Assembly (NCBI RefSeq): GCF_022374895.2 | Contig: NZ_CP092423.2 | Span: 434,001-498,000, forward strand | Source of the DNA: Mycobacterium lentiflavum | Lineage (GTDB): Bacteria; Actinomycetota; Actinomycetes; Mycobacteriales; Mycobacteriaceae | Length of the DNA: 64,000 bases | Direction: 5' to 3' | Shown: positions 1 to 8,748 of the stretch, piece after piece | How positions within the stretch are numbered: the first letter of the stretch is position 1 | How the letters are laid out: the number at the start of each line of letters is the position of its first letter | The notes under the pieces: model-generated | Told to the model about the DNA's origin: nothing | What the model saw: the letters and a program-made list of their open reading frames with translations, nothing else | Database searches by the model: none | Translations under genes and position numbers: made by a program

Positions 1-1638
1 GATCGCCCGTAGCTCGTTGATTTTCTTCTGGGCATCGTTCTTGTTGACCAGGCCGTTCTGGATCACCCGCACCGAATCGTCCTTGGGCTGGGTGGTCCCG
101 TTCGGCCCCGCGACGCAGGGGTTGCCGGCGATCACCGGGCAGGGGCGCTCCTCCCACGTCTTGTCGGTGAACCCGGTGATCCCCGAGATCCGGTTGCGGA
201 TGTCGGCGACCTGCTGGTCGGTGACCTTGCTGTGGTTGTTGCTCTTGATCACCACCGTCAACTGCTCGGTCCGGTACCCGGGAAACAGCTTGTCGAAGTG
301 TTCCTGCGCCATGCGCACGGCGTTGTCGGGTGGCAGGTATTTCTCGCTCATGCCGCCGAGCGACAGGTTGCCCAGCGGGATGACCAGCAGGATCATGCCA
401 ACGGCGATCGGGATGGCGAAGGCCAGCGGGCGCTTCATCACGGTCGTGACGAGCTTGCCCCAGAAGCCGGCCTCGACCTCTTCGCGGGTCTTGGTCTTCT
501 GCAGCCGCTCGGCGAGCCATTCCAGGAAGACCCGGGAAACCTTCCAGTTGCGCAAGAACGGGACTCGGAAGGCGGTCCGCACGCCCAAAGCGTCGACGTT
601 GCGCCCGAGGATGCCCAGGGCCGCCGGCAGCAAGGTGATCGACAGCAGTGCGGCAAGCCCGACCGCGGCGAAGATCGCATAGGTCAGCGAGTGCACGAAG
701 CCCTGCGGCAGCACCAGCAGGCTGGCGCTGCAGGCGATGATCAGCGCCGCCGAGAAGACGACCGTACGACCGGCCGTCATCACCGTGCGCCGCACCGCGG
801 CCTCGGTGTCGTAGCCCTCGGCGATCTCCTCCCGGAAGCGGCTGACGATGAAGAGGCCGTAGTCGATGGCGATACCGAATCCGATCAGCGAGACCACCGG
901 CTGAGCGAAGAAGTGCACCGGGCCGAAGATGGCGGCGAAGCGCAGGATGCCCAATGCCCCCGCGATGCTCAGGCCCCCCACGATGACCGGTAGGCCGGCG
1001 GCGACGGCGCCGCCGAACACCAGGAACAGCACCACCGTCACCAGCGGGAGGCCCAGATACTCCAGGAGCTTCTGGTCGGTGGCAATGGTGCCGGTCAGCG
1101 CGCTGGCGACGGGCTCGAGTCCGGCGAGTTCGACCTTGCCGCCGTTGAGCTTCTGCAGGGCCGGCTCGATGAGCTTGTAGTTGTTGAGAATGGTGTCGTC
1201 GTCGTCGCCCTTGAGCGGGATGGTGACGAAGGTGTGCTTCCTGTCCTCCGTCGCCATGCCCTTGATCTGGGCGTTCGGGGGGTCGGTACCGGGGGCCAAC
1301 GCCAGCCAGCCGGCCCAGCCGAGCACCTGGTTGGGATGGTCCTTGACGAACTTGTTCAGCTCGTCGACGGTTTGCTTTCGCCACACCGGGTCGTCGACGG
1401 TCTTGCCGTCGGGGGCGGTGAAGATCGCCACGATCTGACTGGTGCGGTCGCGTCCGTAGGTCTTGTCACCCAGAATCGACGCGGCAACGGACTGGCTGCC
1501 GTCGTCGTAGAACCCACTCTGCGTGACATGCTTACCCAGGCTCATCCCGAAGACGCCGCCGCCAAGACACAGAGCCACCATGACCCCGATCACGATGTAC
1601 CTGTAGCGGTACACGGTTCGACCCCACCAGGCGAACAC
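1..1638 (-). CDS. mmpL3: MmpL3, trehalose monomycolate transporter (C-terminal part outside window)
   Basis: Inner-membrane RND-superfamily transporter that moves trehalose monomycolate across the membrane for mycolic-acid envelope assembly. Only the first 546 codons of a protein of roughly 940 residues are present; the window edge cuts the gene. The chosen GTG start gives the characteristic N-terminus MFAWWGRTVYRY and has AAGGAG six bases upstream. Visible parts are TM1, the first periplasmic porter domain, then a TM bundle holding the proton-relay Asp-Tyr pair in GIAIDYGLF near residues 256-257, and the beginning of the second porter domain. The second Asp-Tyr pair would lie outside the window. 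It follows the NYN-domain gene by 63 bases on the same strand, so co-transcription with trmB and that gene is plausible. Identification is very secure. Confidence 0.97.
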   Translation of the reverse strand, partial: MFAWWGRTVYRYRYIVIGVMVALCLGGGVFGMSLGKHVTQSGFYDDGSQSVAASILGDKTYGRDRTSQIVAIFTAPDGKTVDDPVWRKQTVDELNKFVKDHPNQVLGWAGWLALAPGTDPPNAQIKGMATEDRKHTFVTIPLKGDDDDTILNNYKLIEPALQKLNGGKVELAGLEPVASALTGTIATDQKLLEYLGLPLVTVVLFLVFGGAVAAGLPVIVGGLSIAGALGILRFAAIFGPVHFFAQPVVSLIGFGIAIDYGLFIVSRFREEIAEGYDTEAAVRRTVMTAGRTVVFSAALIIACSASLLVLPQGFVHSLTYAIFAAVGLAALLSITLLPAALGILGRNVDALGVRTAFRVPFLRNWKVSRVFLEWLAERLQKTKTREEVEAGFWGKLVTTVMKRPLAFAIPIAVGMILLVIPLGNLSLGGMSEKYLPPDNAVRMAQEHFDKLFPGYRTEQLTVVIKSNNHSKVTDQQVADIRNRISGITGFTDKTWEERPCPVIAGNPCVAGPNGTTQPKDDSVRVIQNGLVNKNDAQKKINELRAI

Positions 1639-1701
1639 GTAAGCTCCTTACTGGATCACCGACAGCGACCCGCGCTGTGTCTTTCGTTTTTCACGCCAGT
1701 C

Positions 1702-2427
1702 TCACACACGCGTGGTCAATAGCGCGGACAGCGGCCGGAACGGCTGCAGCCACGCTCCCTGGTCGGGCAGCGAATCTAGGCCGATCCGCGGCAGCGGTTC
1801 CCGGAAAACACCCTCGATGTCCTCCAGGTCAACGAAGTCCAAGGTATCCGACGCTAGTGCCCAACTCGCATGTTCGCGAAATCCGATCACTTGAACGGGG
1901 GTTGAGCCACCAACCCCGGCGCGCGCGATTTCTTCCAGCGGCTGACGGAACGCTTGTCCATCGGCGGACGCTACGACCAGCGCCGCAAGCCCTTCTTGGC
2001 GCCGCAGTTCAATGTGCTGGAGCATGTCCCGGTCGACATCGCTGTCTTCATCTATTTTCGGCTTGGCGAAGACCGCGAACCCCACGTTACGCAACGCATC
2101 GACCCAGGGTCGAACGACTTCGGCGCTGCTCGGCGCGATGTTGGTGAACACGGTGGCCTCGGGTTCGACGATGACGCCCGGCCGCCCGGCGCTGATCTCG
2201 GCCGTCCGCGCCAGCAGCCAACGCCCCAGCGCGTCGAACCGGGGGCGTTCCAGCGCGGTCGGGCGCCGGCCCAGGATGGAGCCCAGCCCCATGTCGAGGT
2301 TGGGGGCGTCCCATACCAGCAACACGCGCTGCGGCGGCGTATCGAGGCTGCCCAGATCGTCGCCGGACGGCGCTGCCGGCGCTGCGGCGCTTGCCGCGGT
2401 CGTTTCTTCTGCGAGGCTCATAATCAT
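1702..2427 (-). CDS. NYN-domain (PIN-like nuclease fold) protein, Rv0207c-type
   Basis: A 241-residue cytosolic protein of the NYN family, a PIN-like fold seen in RNA-processing nucleases. The acidic motifs expected for that fold are visible: LLVWDAPNLDMG near residues 36-47, DSDVDRDMLQHI in the middle, and LVVASADGQAF further on. The N-terminus is a low-complexity Ala/Pro stretch. The ATG start overlaps the trmB stop as ATGA, so translation is probably coupled to trmB, and mmpL3 follows on the same strand. A second ATG two codons in (MIM) is an equally possible start. Position and sequence match the M. tuberculosis gene Rv0207c, whose role is not established. The nuclease activity is inferred from the fold only. 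Confidence 0.85.
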   Translation of the reverse strand: MIMSLAEETTAASAAAPAAPSGDDLGSLDTPPQRVLLVWDAPNLDMGLGSILGRRPTALERPRFDALGRWLLARTAEISAGRPGVIVEPEATVFTNIAPSSAEVVRPWVDALRNVGFAVFAKPKIDEDSDVDRDMLQHIELRRQEGLAALVVASADGQAFRQPLEEIARAGVGGSTPVQVIGFREHASWALASDTLDFVDLEDIEGVFREPLPRIGLDSLPDQGAWLQPFRPLSALLTTRV

Positions 2428-3242
2428 CGTCTTTTCCAGATGAACTCGGATACGGAGTGGCCCGCTTCTTGGGCTTTCAGCTCGTATTTGGTCGTCGGGC
2501 GCTCGGTCGAGATCGGCAGCCCGCTGCCGGGTTCAACGCGACACAGTCGCGGTTCGGCGTCGCCGACTTCGGCCATCTGCTCGGCGTAGCCGGGGTGGTC
2601 CGTCGCGGCGTGCAGGACACCCCCCGGGAGTAACCGGTCGGCGATCAAGCCAACCGTGGCCGGTTGCAGGAAGCGGCGTTTGTGGTGGCGCGCCTTCGGC
2701 CACGGATCGGGAAAGTAGAGGCGAAACCCGGTCAGCGAGGCCGGTGCGATCAGATGCTGCAGCACGTCGATCCCGTTGCCGCGGATCAACCGGATATTGC
2801 TGACCTGCTCGCGGTCGATCGCGCACAGCAGCTGGGCCAGGCCCCGCTTGTAGACCTCCACGGCGATCACATCGATTTCGGGTTCATCGCGGGCCATCGC
2901 CAGCGTCGACGTGCCGCTGCCGCAGCCGATCTCGAGCACGAGCGGCGCCTGCCTGCCGAACCACGCCCGGGTGTCGAGCGGTTCGAAGCGGCGCGGAATG
3001 TCGGAGAGGCCGATCGCCGGCCACCGCCGGTCCCAGGTCTCCCGCTGGCCGCCGGACAGGGTGGAACGCCTGGAGCGGAAGCTGGTCGCCGGTAGATAGC
3101 CCCGTTGAGGGTCGTGCGAACCGTCCGGATCCGACGCCGGCGACACACTTTCTTCGGTGTCCAGGCCGGCTCCCACCTCCGCCGGTGCATCGGGACACGT
3201 CCCGACCCCGGGTTGCGCATGCATTTGTCCATGGTGGCCCAT
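2424..3242 (-). CDS. trmB: tRNA (guanine-N7-)-methyltransferase TrmB
   Basis: SAM-dependent enzyme that makes N7-methylguanosine at position 46 of tRNA. Family signatures are clear: the SAM-binding motif VLEIGCGSGTSTLAMA, the acidic strand IDVIAVEVYKRGLAQLL, the TrmB-specific FPDPWPKARHHKRRF, and a C-terminal TKYELKAQEAGH. The frame stays open upstream to a TTG at 3284. The ATG at 3242 is preferred because the protein then begins MGHHGQMHAQPGVG, which resembles the M. tuberculosis start, and gives 272 residues against 263 there. The stop overlaps the next gene by four bases. It heads a probable trmB, NYN gene, mmpL3 transcription unit and faces the GTPase-like pair across about 220 bases. Confidence 0.93.
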   Translation of the reverse strand: MGHHGQMHAQPGVGTCPDAPAEVGAGLDTEESVSPASDPDGSHDPQRGYLPATSFRSRRSTLSGGQRETWDRRWPAIGLSDIPRRFEPLDTRAWFGRQAPLVLEIGCGSGTSTLAMARDEPEIDVIAVEVYKRGLAQLLCAIDREQVSNIRLIRGNGIDVLQHLIAPASLTGFRLYFPDPWPKARHHKRRFLQPATVGLIADRLLPGGVLHAATDHPGYAEQMAEVGDAEPRLCRVEPGSGLPISTERPTTKYELKAQEAGHSVSEFIWKRR

Positions 3243-3464
3243 GAATCCCCGATGTAGCCGCTCCTGGTCCAGATTGATACCCAACAGTTGCCTTCAACTG
3301 GTAACAGATAGACGGTGGCTCGCAACTCGACGACACAAGTGCCACTATGCGGTGGTGCCCGATCGTTTGCCCGGCAAACAGGCCCGGCGCCTGCGACAAC
3401 CCCGCATGCGATCGCAAGCAACGCCGCCGTGGCGCGCGGACCGATCGGATCGAGCGGGCAAGAA

Positions 3465-4505
3465 ATGAAGGTACAGGGGAGCCAAGTTTTCACCGACGAG
3501 CTGACACGGTTTGCTGCTAGGTGTGACGACGCGCGCGTGACGGCGATCGCCGAGAAGGTCGCCGCGCCGCTGCGGGTCGCAGTACACGGGCGCGCCGGAG
3601 TCGGTCGCGGCACCGTGGCACGCGCGTTGGGTCACGCCGGGATGGCGTCGGGAATCACCGTGACGCCGGCCGAGGGCGAGGCCGACCTGGTCGTCCAGGT
3701 CGTCGCTGAAGTGGTCAAACCCGAGGACGTCGACGCGATCGTGGCCGCCGGCCGCCCGGTGCTGACCGTGCTGAACAAGGCCGACCTGCTCGGCTCGCTG
3801 TCCGGTCGCCGCGGGGCAGGTCCGCTAGGGCAGGCACGGACCCAAAGCGAGCGGCTCGCCGAGGTCGTCGACGGCCCGGTCGAACCGATGAGCGCTTTGC
3901 TGGCGGTCGCCGCGTCCGACGGACTGGACGCCACCGCGTGGACGGCGCTGCAGACACTGGCCGCCCACCCCGCCGGCCTGGACGGCTCGTTAGAGGATTT
4001 CGTCGCGGCAGACAATCCCGTGCCGCCTCGTGCGCGGATGCGGCTGCTGGACAGCTTGGATGTGTTCGGCACCGCACTGGCCGTCGCCGCGATCCGCCGG
4101 AACGCCACGCCGGCGCAGTTCCGGGCCCTGCTGCGGCGGGTCAGCGGCGTCGACGCGGTGATCGCCCGGTTGGCGGCCCTGGGCGTCGAGCTGCGCTACC
4201 GGCGGGTGCTGGCTGCCACCGCGGAGCTGGAGGCCCTGGCCGTCGGCCGCTTGATCGGTGAGCAGATCAGCGGTTTCCTGTCCGGGGACTACACCGTGCT
4301 GGCGCGGATGGCCGCCGCCGTCGACGTGGTTGAGGCGGCAGGGCTCGATGTCGACGGCGATGACGACCCGGCCGGACACCTGCGCCGCGCGGCGTGCTGG
4401 CAGCGCTACAGTCGCGGATCGGCGAGTGAACTGCAGCGCAGCTGCGGTGCGGACATCGCACGCGGATCGTTGCGGCTGTGGTCGCAGACCCGGAGGTCAT
4501 CATGA
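3465..4505 (+). CDS. dynamin-like/GTPase-fold protein with atypical P-loop, Rv0209-type
   Basis: A 346-residue protein of unknown function. A P-loop-like motif, VAVHGRAGVGRGT, lies near residues 33-45, but the invariant Lys of GxxxxGK[ST] is Arg. A G4-type motif, LTVLNKADLLG, follows about 60 residues later. This arrangement indicates a GTPase fold, and the rest is helical and Ala-rich, which suits a dynamin-like stalk. The ORF is open back to 3315; the ATG at 3465 is chosen because the upstream 50 residues look non-coding and this length resembles the M. tuberculosis homologue Rv0209. It ends in an ATGA overlap with the next gene, so the two are co-translated. Weak nucleotide binding, or none, is possible given the Lys-to-Arg change. 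Confidence 0.78.
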   Translation: MKVQGSQVFTDELTRFAARCDDARVTAIAEKVAAPLRVAVHGRAGVGRGTVARALGHAGMASGITVTPAEGEADLVVQVVAEVVKPEDVDAIVAAGRPVLTVLNKADLLGSLSGRRGAGPLGQARTQSERLAEVVDGPVEPMSALLAVAASDGLDATAWTALQTLAAHPAGLDGSLEDFVAADNPVPPRARMRLLDSLDVFGTALAVAAIRRNATPAQFRALLRRVSGVDAVIARLAALGVELRYRRVLAATAELEALAVGRLIGEQISGFLSGDYTVLARMAAAVDVVEAAGLDVDGDDDPAGHLRRAACWQRYSRGSASELQRSCGADIARGSLRLWSQTRRSS

Positions 4506-6046
4506 GCGGCGATCCGTCCGCCGATCCGGCCGCCCAGGTCGACAAACTGGTGGCGGCGATCGGGCCGCGGCTGGAGTCGCCCGTGGTCAGCCGTCGCGAC
4601 GTCGTCCTGGTGACCGGCCCGTGGATGGCCGGCGTGACGGGGGTGGCCACCGCGCTGGGCGAGCGGCTGCCCGCGCACAAGTTCGTCGAGTCGACGGATC
4701 TGCAGCCCGGCGAGGCGCCGACGGCGGTGGTGTTCGTCGTCTCTGCGGCCGCCGAACTCACCGCGTCGGACTGCGCGCTGCTCGACGCCGCCTGCGAGCA
4801 CACCGACGTCGTCGTCGCCGTGGTGTCGAAGATCGACGTGCACCGCGCCTGGCGCGACGTACTGAGTGCCAACCGCGACAAGCTCGCCGCACATGCGCCG
4901 CGCTACGCCCAGGTGCCGTGGATCGGTGCGGCCGCCGCGCCCGAGCTGGGTGAGCCGCAGTTGGACGAACTGGTCGACACCGTCGCGAAGCAGCTCGACG
5001 CTGCCGACGTCGGGCGGCGAAACCGGTTGCGGGCCTGGGAATCCCGGCTTCAAACGGTCGCGCAGCGGTTCGACCGCGATGCGGACAGCACCGGGCGGCG
5101 GGCCCGGGTCGACGCGCTGCGCCAGGAGCGCAGCACGGCGCTGCGTGAGCGCAGGCAAGCGAAATCCGAGCGCACCATCCGGATGCGCGGCCAGACCCAA
5201 CAGGCCCGGGTTCAGCTGTCGCACTTCGCGCTGAACCGATGCTCGTCGGTGCGCAGCGAGCTACAAGAGGATGCCGCGCACCTGCCTCGTCGCGACATGG
5301 CAGGTTTTGAGGCGCACGCGCGGGGCCGGGCCGCCGAGGTGGTCAGCGAGGTGAACGAGGGCGCCACCACCCAGCTTGACGACGTCGCGCGCGAGCTGGA
5401 CCTGCCGATGGAGCTACCGCCGATCGAGCAGCTGCCCACCGTCGACGTCGCGCCGCCCCCGCTGAAGTCCCGCCGGCAGGAGACCTGGCTGATGCTGCTG
5501 CTGGGCGTCGGGTTCGGGGCGGGCGTCGCGTTGACGCTGTTTCGGCTGGTGTCCGGCCTGGCCCAGCGGCTGAATCCGGCGCTGGAGATCGCCGGCGCGC
5601 TGGCGTGTGTGGCCCTCGGCGCGGGGATCACCGTGCTGGTGGTCAGACTGCGCGCCCTGCTCCACGACCGCGCGTTGCTGGACCGCTGGACGGGTGATCT
5701 GACGTCCGCGCTGAAATCGGTCGTCGAGGAGCTGGTCGCCACCCGGGTGCTCACCGCCGAGGCGCTGCTCAGTACCGGGCTGGTCGCTCACGACGAGGCT
5801 GAGAACACGCAGGTGTCAGAACAGGTCAGCGTGATCGACACCGAGCTGCGCGAGCACGCCATCGCCGCGGCGCGGGCCACCGCCGCCCGGGAACGGGAAA
5901 TGCCGACGGTTCAAGCGGCGCTGGACGCGGTGCGTGCAGAACTCGGAGAACCGGGTATACCCCGACCCGACGGCCCCGCCGAGGACAGTGGCGGGGCAGA
6001 AAACACTAAATCGGCCCCGAGGAGTGCGGATGAGGAAAATTCGTGA
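4502..6046 (+). CDS. membrane-anchored dynamin-like/GTPase-fold protein, Rv0210-type
   Basis: A 514-residue partner of the preceding gene, joined to it by a four-base ATGA overlap. The N-terminal part looks like a degenerate GTPase domain: VVLVTGPWMAGVTGVATALG sits where a P-loop belongs but has neither the Lys nor the usual Ser/Thr, and VVAVVSKIDVHRAW resembles a G4 motif with Ser for Asn. A charged, probably coiled-coil region of about 150 residues follows. Two hydrophobic segments (TWLMLLLGVGFGAGVALTLF and LEIAGALACVALGAGITVLV) lie about 15 residues apart and should anchor it in the membrane, before a helical C-terminus. This resembles bacterial dynamin-like protein pairs, in which two GTPases in tandem remodel membranes. 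Function is not known; homologous position to Rv0210. Confidence 0.78.
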   Translation: MSGDPSADPAAQVDKLVAAIGPRLESPVVSRRDVVLVTGPWMAGVTGVATALGERLPAHKFVESTDLQPGEAPTAVVFVVSAAAELTASDCALLDAACEHTDVVVAVVSKIDVHRAWRDVLSANRDKLAAHAPRYAQVPWIGAAAAPELGEPQLDELVDTVAKQLDAADVGRRNRLRAWESRLQTVAQRFDRDADSTGRRARVDALRQERSTALRERRQAKSERTIRMRGQTQQARVQLSHFALNRCSSVRSELQEDAAHLPRRDMAGFEAHARGRAAEVVSEVNEGATTQLDDVARELDLPMELPPIEQLPTVDVAPPPLKSRRQETWLMLLLGVGFGAGVALTLFRLVSGLAQRLNPALEIAGALACVALGAGITVLVVRLRALLHDRALLDRWTGDLTSALKSVVEELVATRVLTAEALLSTGLVAHDEAENTQVSEQVSVIDTELREHAIAAARATAAREREMPTVQAALDAVRAELGEPGIPRPDGPAEDSGGAENTKSAPRSADEENS

Positions 6047-6221
6047 GCGTTTAAGCGCTTCTGAATCGTTGTTGTGAGAAGGCTTATACCCGCCCGGGCC
6101 TTCCCCAGCAAGGGGATCACGATAACCTGTAGCTAACGCCACCATGTCAATATCTGTGTGGGCGACTGCATACGCAATCACGATATGCCCGCGCGTACGG
6201 AGATGAATTCAGGAGAGTTCG

Positions 6222-8051
6222 ATGACCTCAGCGACCATTCCCGGTCTGGACAACGCACCCACGAATCACCGGGGGCTGCTGGCGTGGGTAGAGGAGGTTG
6301 CCGAGCTCACCCAGCCCGACCGCGTGGTGTTCGCTGACGGCTCCGACGAGGAGTTCCACCGGCTGGCCACGCAACTGGTCGAGGCGGGCACCCTGAAGAA
6401 GCTGAACGAGGAGAAGCGCCCCAACTCCTACCTGGCGTTGTCGGACCCGTCCGACGTGGCGCGGGTGGAGTCGCGGACGTTCATCTGCTCCGAGCGTGAG
6501 ATCGACGCGGGTCCGACCAACAACTGGATGGACCCGACCGAGATGCGGTCCACGATGAACGACCTGTATCGCGGCTGCATGCGCGGTCGCACCATGTGGG
6601 TGGTGCCGTTCTGCATGGGCCCGCTGGGTGCCGACGACCCCAAGCTGGGCGTGGAGATCACCGACTCCGAGTACGTCGTCATCTCGATGAAGGTGATGAC
6701 CCGGATGGGCAAGGCGGCGCTGGAGAAGATCGGCGACGACGGCTTCTTCGTCAAGGCGATGCACTCGGTGGGCGCCCCGCTGGAGCCCGGCCAAAAAGAC
6801 GTGCCGTGGCCGTGCAACGACACCAAGTACATCACCCACTTCCCCGAGACCCGCGAGATCATGAGCTACGGCTCGGGCTACGGCGGTAACGCGCTGTTGG
6901 GTAAGAAGTGTTACTCGCTGCGTATCGCTTCGGCGATGGCGCACGACGAGGGCTGGCTCGCCGAGCACATGCTGATCCTCAAACTGATCTCCCCGGAGAA
7001 CAAGGCCTACTACTTCGCCGCGGCCTTCCCGTCGGCGTGTGGCAAGACCAACCTCGCGATGCTGCAGCCGACCATCCCCGGCTGGCGCGCCGAGACCCTC
7101 GGTGACGACATCGCCTGGATGCGGTTCGGCAAGGACGGCCGGCTGTACGCCGTCAACCCGGAGTTCGGCTTCTTCGGCGTCGCGCCGGGCACCAACTGGA
7201 AGTCCAACCCGAACGCGATGCGCACCATGGCGGCCGGCAACACCGTCTTCACCAACGTCGCGCTGACCGACGACAACGACGTGTGGTGGGAAGGTCTGGA
7301 AGGCGAGCCCGACCACCTGATCGACTGGAAGGGCAACGACTGGATCCTGCGCGAGTCGGACACCAAGGCGGCGCACCCGAATTCGCGGTACTGCACCCCG
7401 ATGTCGCAGTGCCCGATCCTGGCGCCGGAGTGGGACGACCCGCAGGGTGTGCCGATTTCCGGCATCCTGTTCGGCGCGCGCCGCAAGACGACGGTGCCGC
7501 TGGTGACCCAAGCCCGCGACTGGCAGCACGGCGTCTTCATGGGCGCCACGATGGGCAGCGAGCAGACCGCCGCCGCCGAGGGCAAGGTCGGCACCGTGCG
7601 CCGCGACCCGATGGCCATGCTGCCGTTCCTGGGCTACCACGTCGGTGACTACTTCCAGCACTGGATCGACCTGGGCAAGAACGCCGACGAGTCCAAGCTG
7701 CCAAAGGTGTTCTTCGTCAACTGGTTCCGCCGCGACTCCGACGGTGGCTTCCTGTGGCCGGGCTTCGGCGAGAACAGCCGGGTGCTCAAGTGGATCGTCG
7801 ACCGCATCGAGCACCAGGCCGGCGGCCAGGACACCCCGATCGGCATCGTGCCGACGGCCGACGACCTCGACCTGGACGGGCTCGACATCCAGGGCGGCGA
7901 CGTGGCCAAGGCGCTGGCGGTCAACACGGCCGAGTGGCGCGAGGAACTGCCCCTGATCGAGGAGTGGTTCGAGTTCGTCGGCGACAAGCTGCCCACCGGC
8001 GTCAAGGACGAGTTCGAGGCGCTCAAGCAGCGGCTCGCGGAATCCGAGTAG
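6222..8051 (+). CDS. pckA: phosphoenolpyruvate carboxykinase (GTP)
   Basis: GTP-dependent PEP carboxykinase, converting oxaloacetate and GTP to PEP, GDP and CO2; the entry step of gluconeogenesis when mycobacteria grow on fatty acids. The 609-residue length is typical of the GTP class. The active-site P-loop [15 protein letters not shown] holds the reactive Cys near residue 273, and the second kinase motif DDIAWM follows. Other conserved stretches include [20 protein letters not shown] and [13 protein letters not shown]. The ATG start has AGGAG eight bases upstream. A 175-base non-coding leader separates it from the previous gene. Its place beside lipases, acyl-CoA ligases and acyl-CoA dehydrogenases fits a lipid-fed carbon economy. 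Also called pckG in some annotations. Confidence 0.98.
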   Translation: MTSATIPGLDNAPTNHRGLLAWVEEVAELTQPDRVVFADGSDEEFHRLATQLVEAGTLKKLNEEKRPNSYLALSDPSDVARVESRTFICSEREIDAGPTNNWMDPTEMRSTMNDLYRGCMRGRTMWVVPFCMGPLGADDPKLGVEITDSEYVVISMKVMTRMGKAALEKIGDDGFFVKAMHSVGAPLEPGQKDVPWPCNDTKYITHFPETREIMSYGSGYGGNALLGKKCYSLRIASAMAHDEGWLAEHMLILKLISPENKAYYFAAAFPSACGKTNLAMLQPTIPGWRAETLGDDIAWMRFGKDGRLYAVNPEFGFFGVAPGTNWKSNPNAMRTMAAGNTVFTNVALTDDNDVWWEGLEGEPDHLIDWKGNDWILRESDTKAAHPNSRYCTPMSQCPILAPEWDDPQGVPISGILFGARRKTTVPLVTQARDWQHGVFMGATMGSEQTAAAEGKVGTVRRDPMAMLPFLGYHVGDYFQHWIDLGKNADESKLPKVFFVNWFRRDSDGGFLWPGFGENSRVLKWIVDRIEHQAGGQDTPIGIVPTADDLDLDGLDIQGGDVAKALAVNTAEWREELPLIEEWFEFVGDKLPTGVKDEFEALKQRLAESE

Positions 8052-8202
8052 CTCTTCTTACATCGCGAGCAGACATAGAGTCGCGCCGACTGACGTCGGG
8101 ACACGCGATTCTGTGTTTGCTCGGCAACTTTTTGCGTGCCTTGTTTGGAACCGCACGCTGCGGTGTATAGATAGCTAACAGTCCGATCTTGGGAGGCCGA
8201 CG

Positions 8203-8493
8203 ATGAAGTCAACGACAACCCCCGCGCTCGCGATAGCGGTTGCGGCAGCGGGAATCTTGTTCAGTGGATGTTCCGCGTCACAGGTGATCAACACTGGCGG
8301 TGACACCAAGTGCAAGGACTTCATTACCCAGGACGAGAAGAAGCAGAACGACGAGGTCAGCAAAATGCTGAAGGACAAGAGCGGCCAGGACCCGGCCAAT
8401 TTGGAGATTTCCGCGACGCGACTGTCCGCACAGACCTGGTGCCAAACGTTGGGCAAGCCGGACTCCAAGATCTCCGAGGCGCCGCACGGCTGA
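8203..8493 (+). CDS. HdeA-like small lipoprotein
   Basis: A 96-residue predicted lipoprotein. A signal peptide (MKSTTTPALAIAVAAAG) ends in the lipobox LFSGC, predicting lipidation at Cys24. The mature part, with TKCKDFITQDEKKQNDEV, a Lys/Asp-rich helix and TWCQTLGKP, resembles the HdeA family of small acid-stress chaperones, which have two Cys forming one disulfide; both are present here. GGGAGG lies just upstream of the ATG, and a TATAGAT stretch about 30 bases upstream may be the -10 box. It lies between pckA and fadD4, where M. tuberculosis has nadR and Rv0213c instead. The HdeA assignment rests on motif similarity alone. A role in proton stress at the cell envelope is inference. Confidence 0.75.
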   Translation: MKSTTTPALAIAVAAAGILFSGCSASQVINTGGDTKCKDFITQDEKKQNDEVSKMLKDKSGQDPANLEISATRLSAQTWCQTLGKPDSKISEAPHG

Positions 8494-8748
8494 CGCGGTA
8501 GTTCCTAACAGCGCGAGTTGCACGGCGGCGGCGCCGTTGAAGATCATCGCATTGCGATCGTTGATCGCCGCCACGCACTCACCGCGGTATCTCGACGTGA
8601 CGCACATCGCCCAGGCGGCATGGATTGACCGCCAGGCGCCGCAGTGAGAACGACGGGCGCGGCTGGCGTACATGGACATTGCGCCCGAGAAGGAACAGCC
8701 CCGGGGCACTTGACACCCGTCAAATTTGGCGGCGGTACAGTCTTTCGC
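8494..8748. other. intergenic region without a supported gene
   Basis: About 255 bases between the HdeA-like gene and fadD4. Short open frames exist on both strands but none has a recognisable domain or ribosome binding site. The last 40 bases hold the fadD4 promoter described separately. M. tuberculosis has nadR and Rv0213c in this neighbourhood; no trace of either was recognised. Confidence 0.5.
8710..8741 (+). promoter_or_regulatory. fadD4 promoter with overlapping inverted repeat; leaderless
   Basis: TTGACA at 8710-8715 and TACAGT at 8736-8741 form a plausible -35/-10 pair, though the 20-base spacer is long. The TACAGT box ends 7 nt before the fadD4 ATG, so the transcript probably starts at the A of the start codon. 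An inverted repeat, TTGAC-ACCC-GTCAA (8710-8723), covers the -35 box and could be an operator. The GGTACAGTC core is identical to that of lipC. Confidence 0.6.

Noticed and set aside
8494..8748. remnant of nadR or Rv0213c between the HdeA-like gene and fadD4
   Set aside because: No frame on either strand shows a nucleotidyltransferase or methyltransferase motif.
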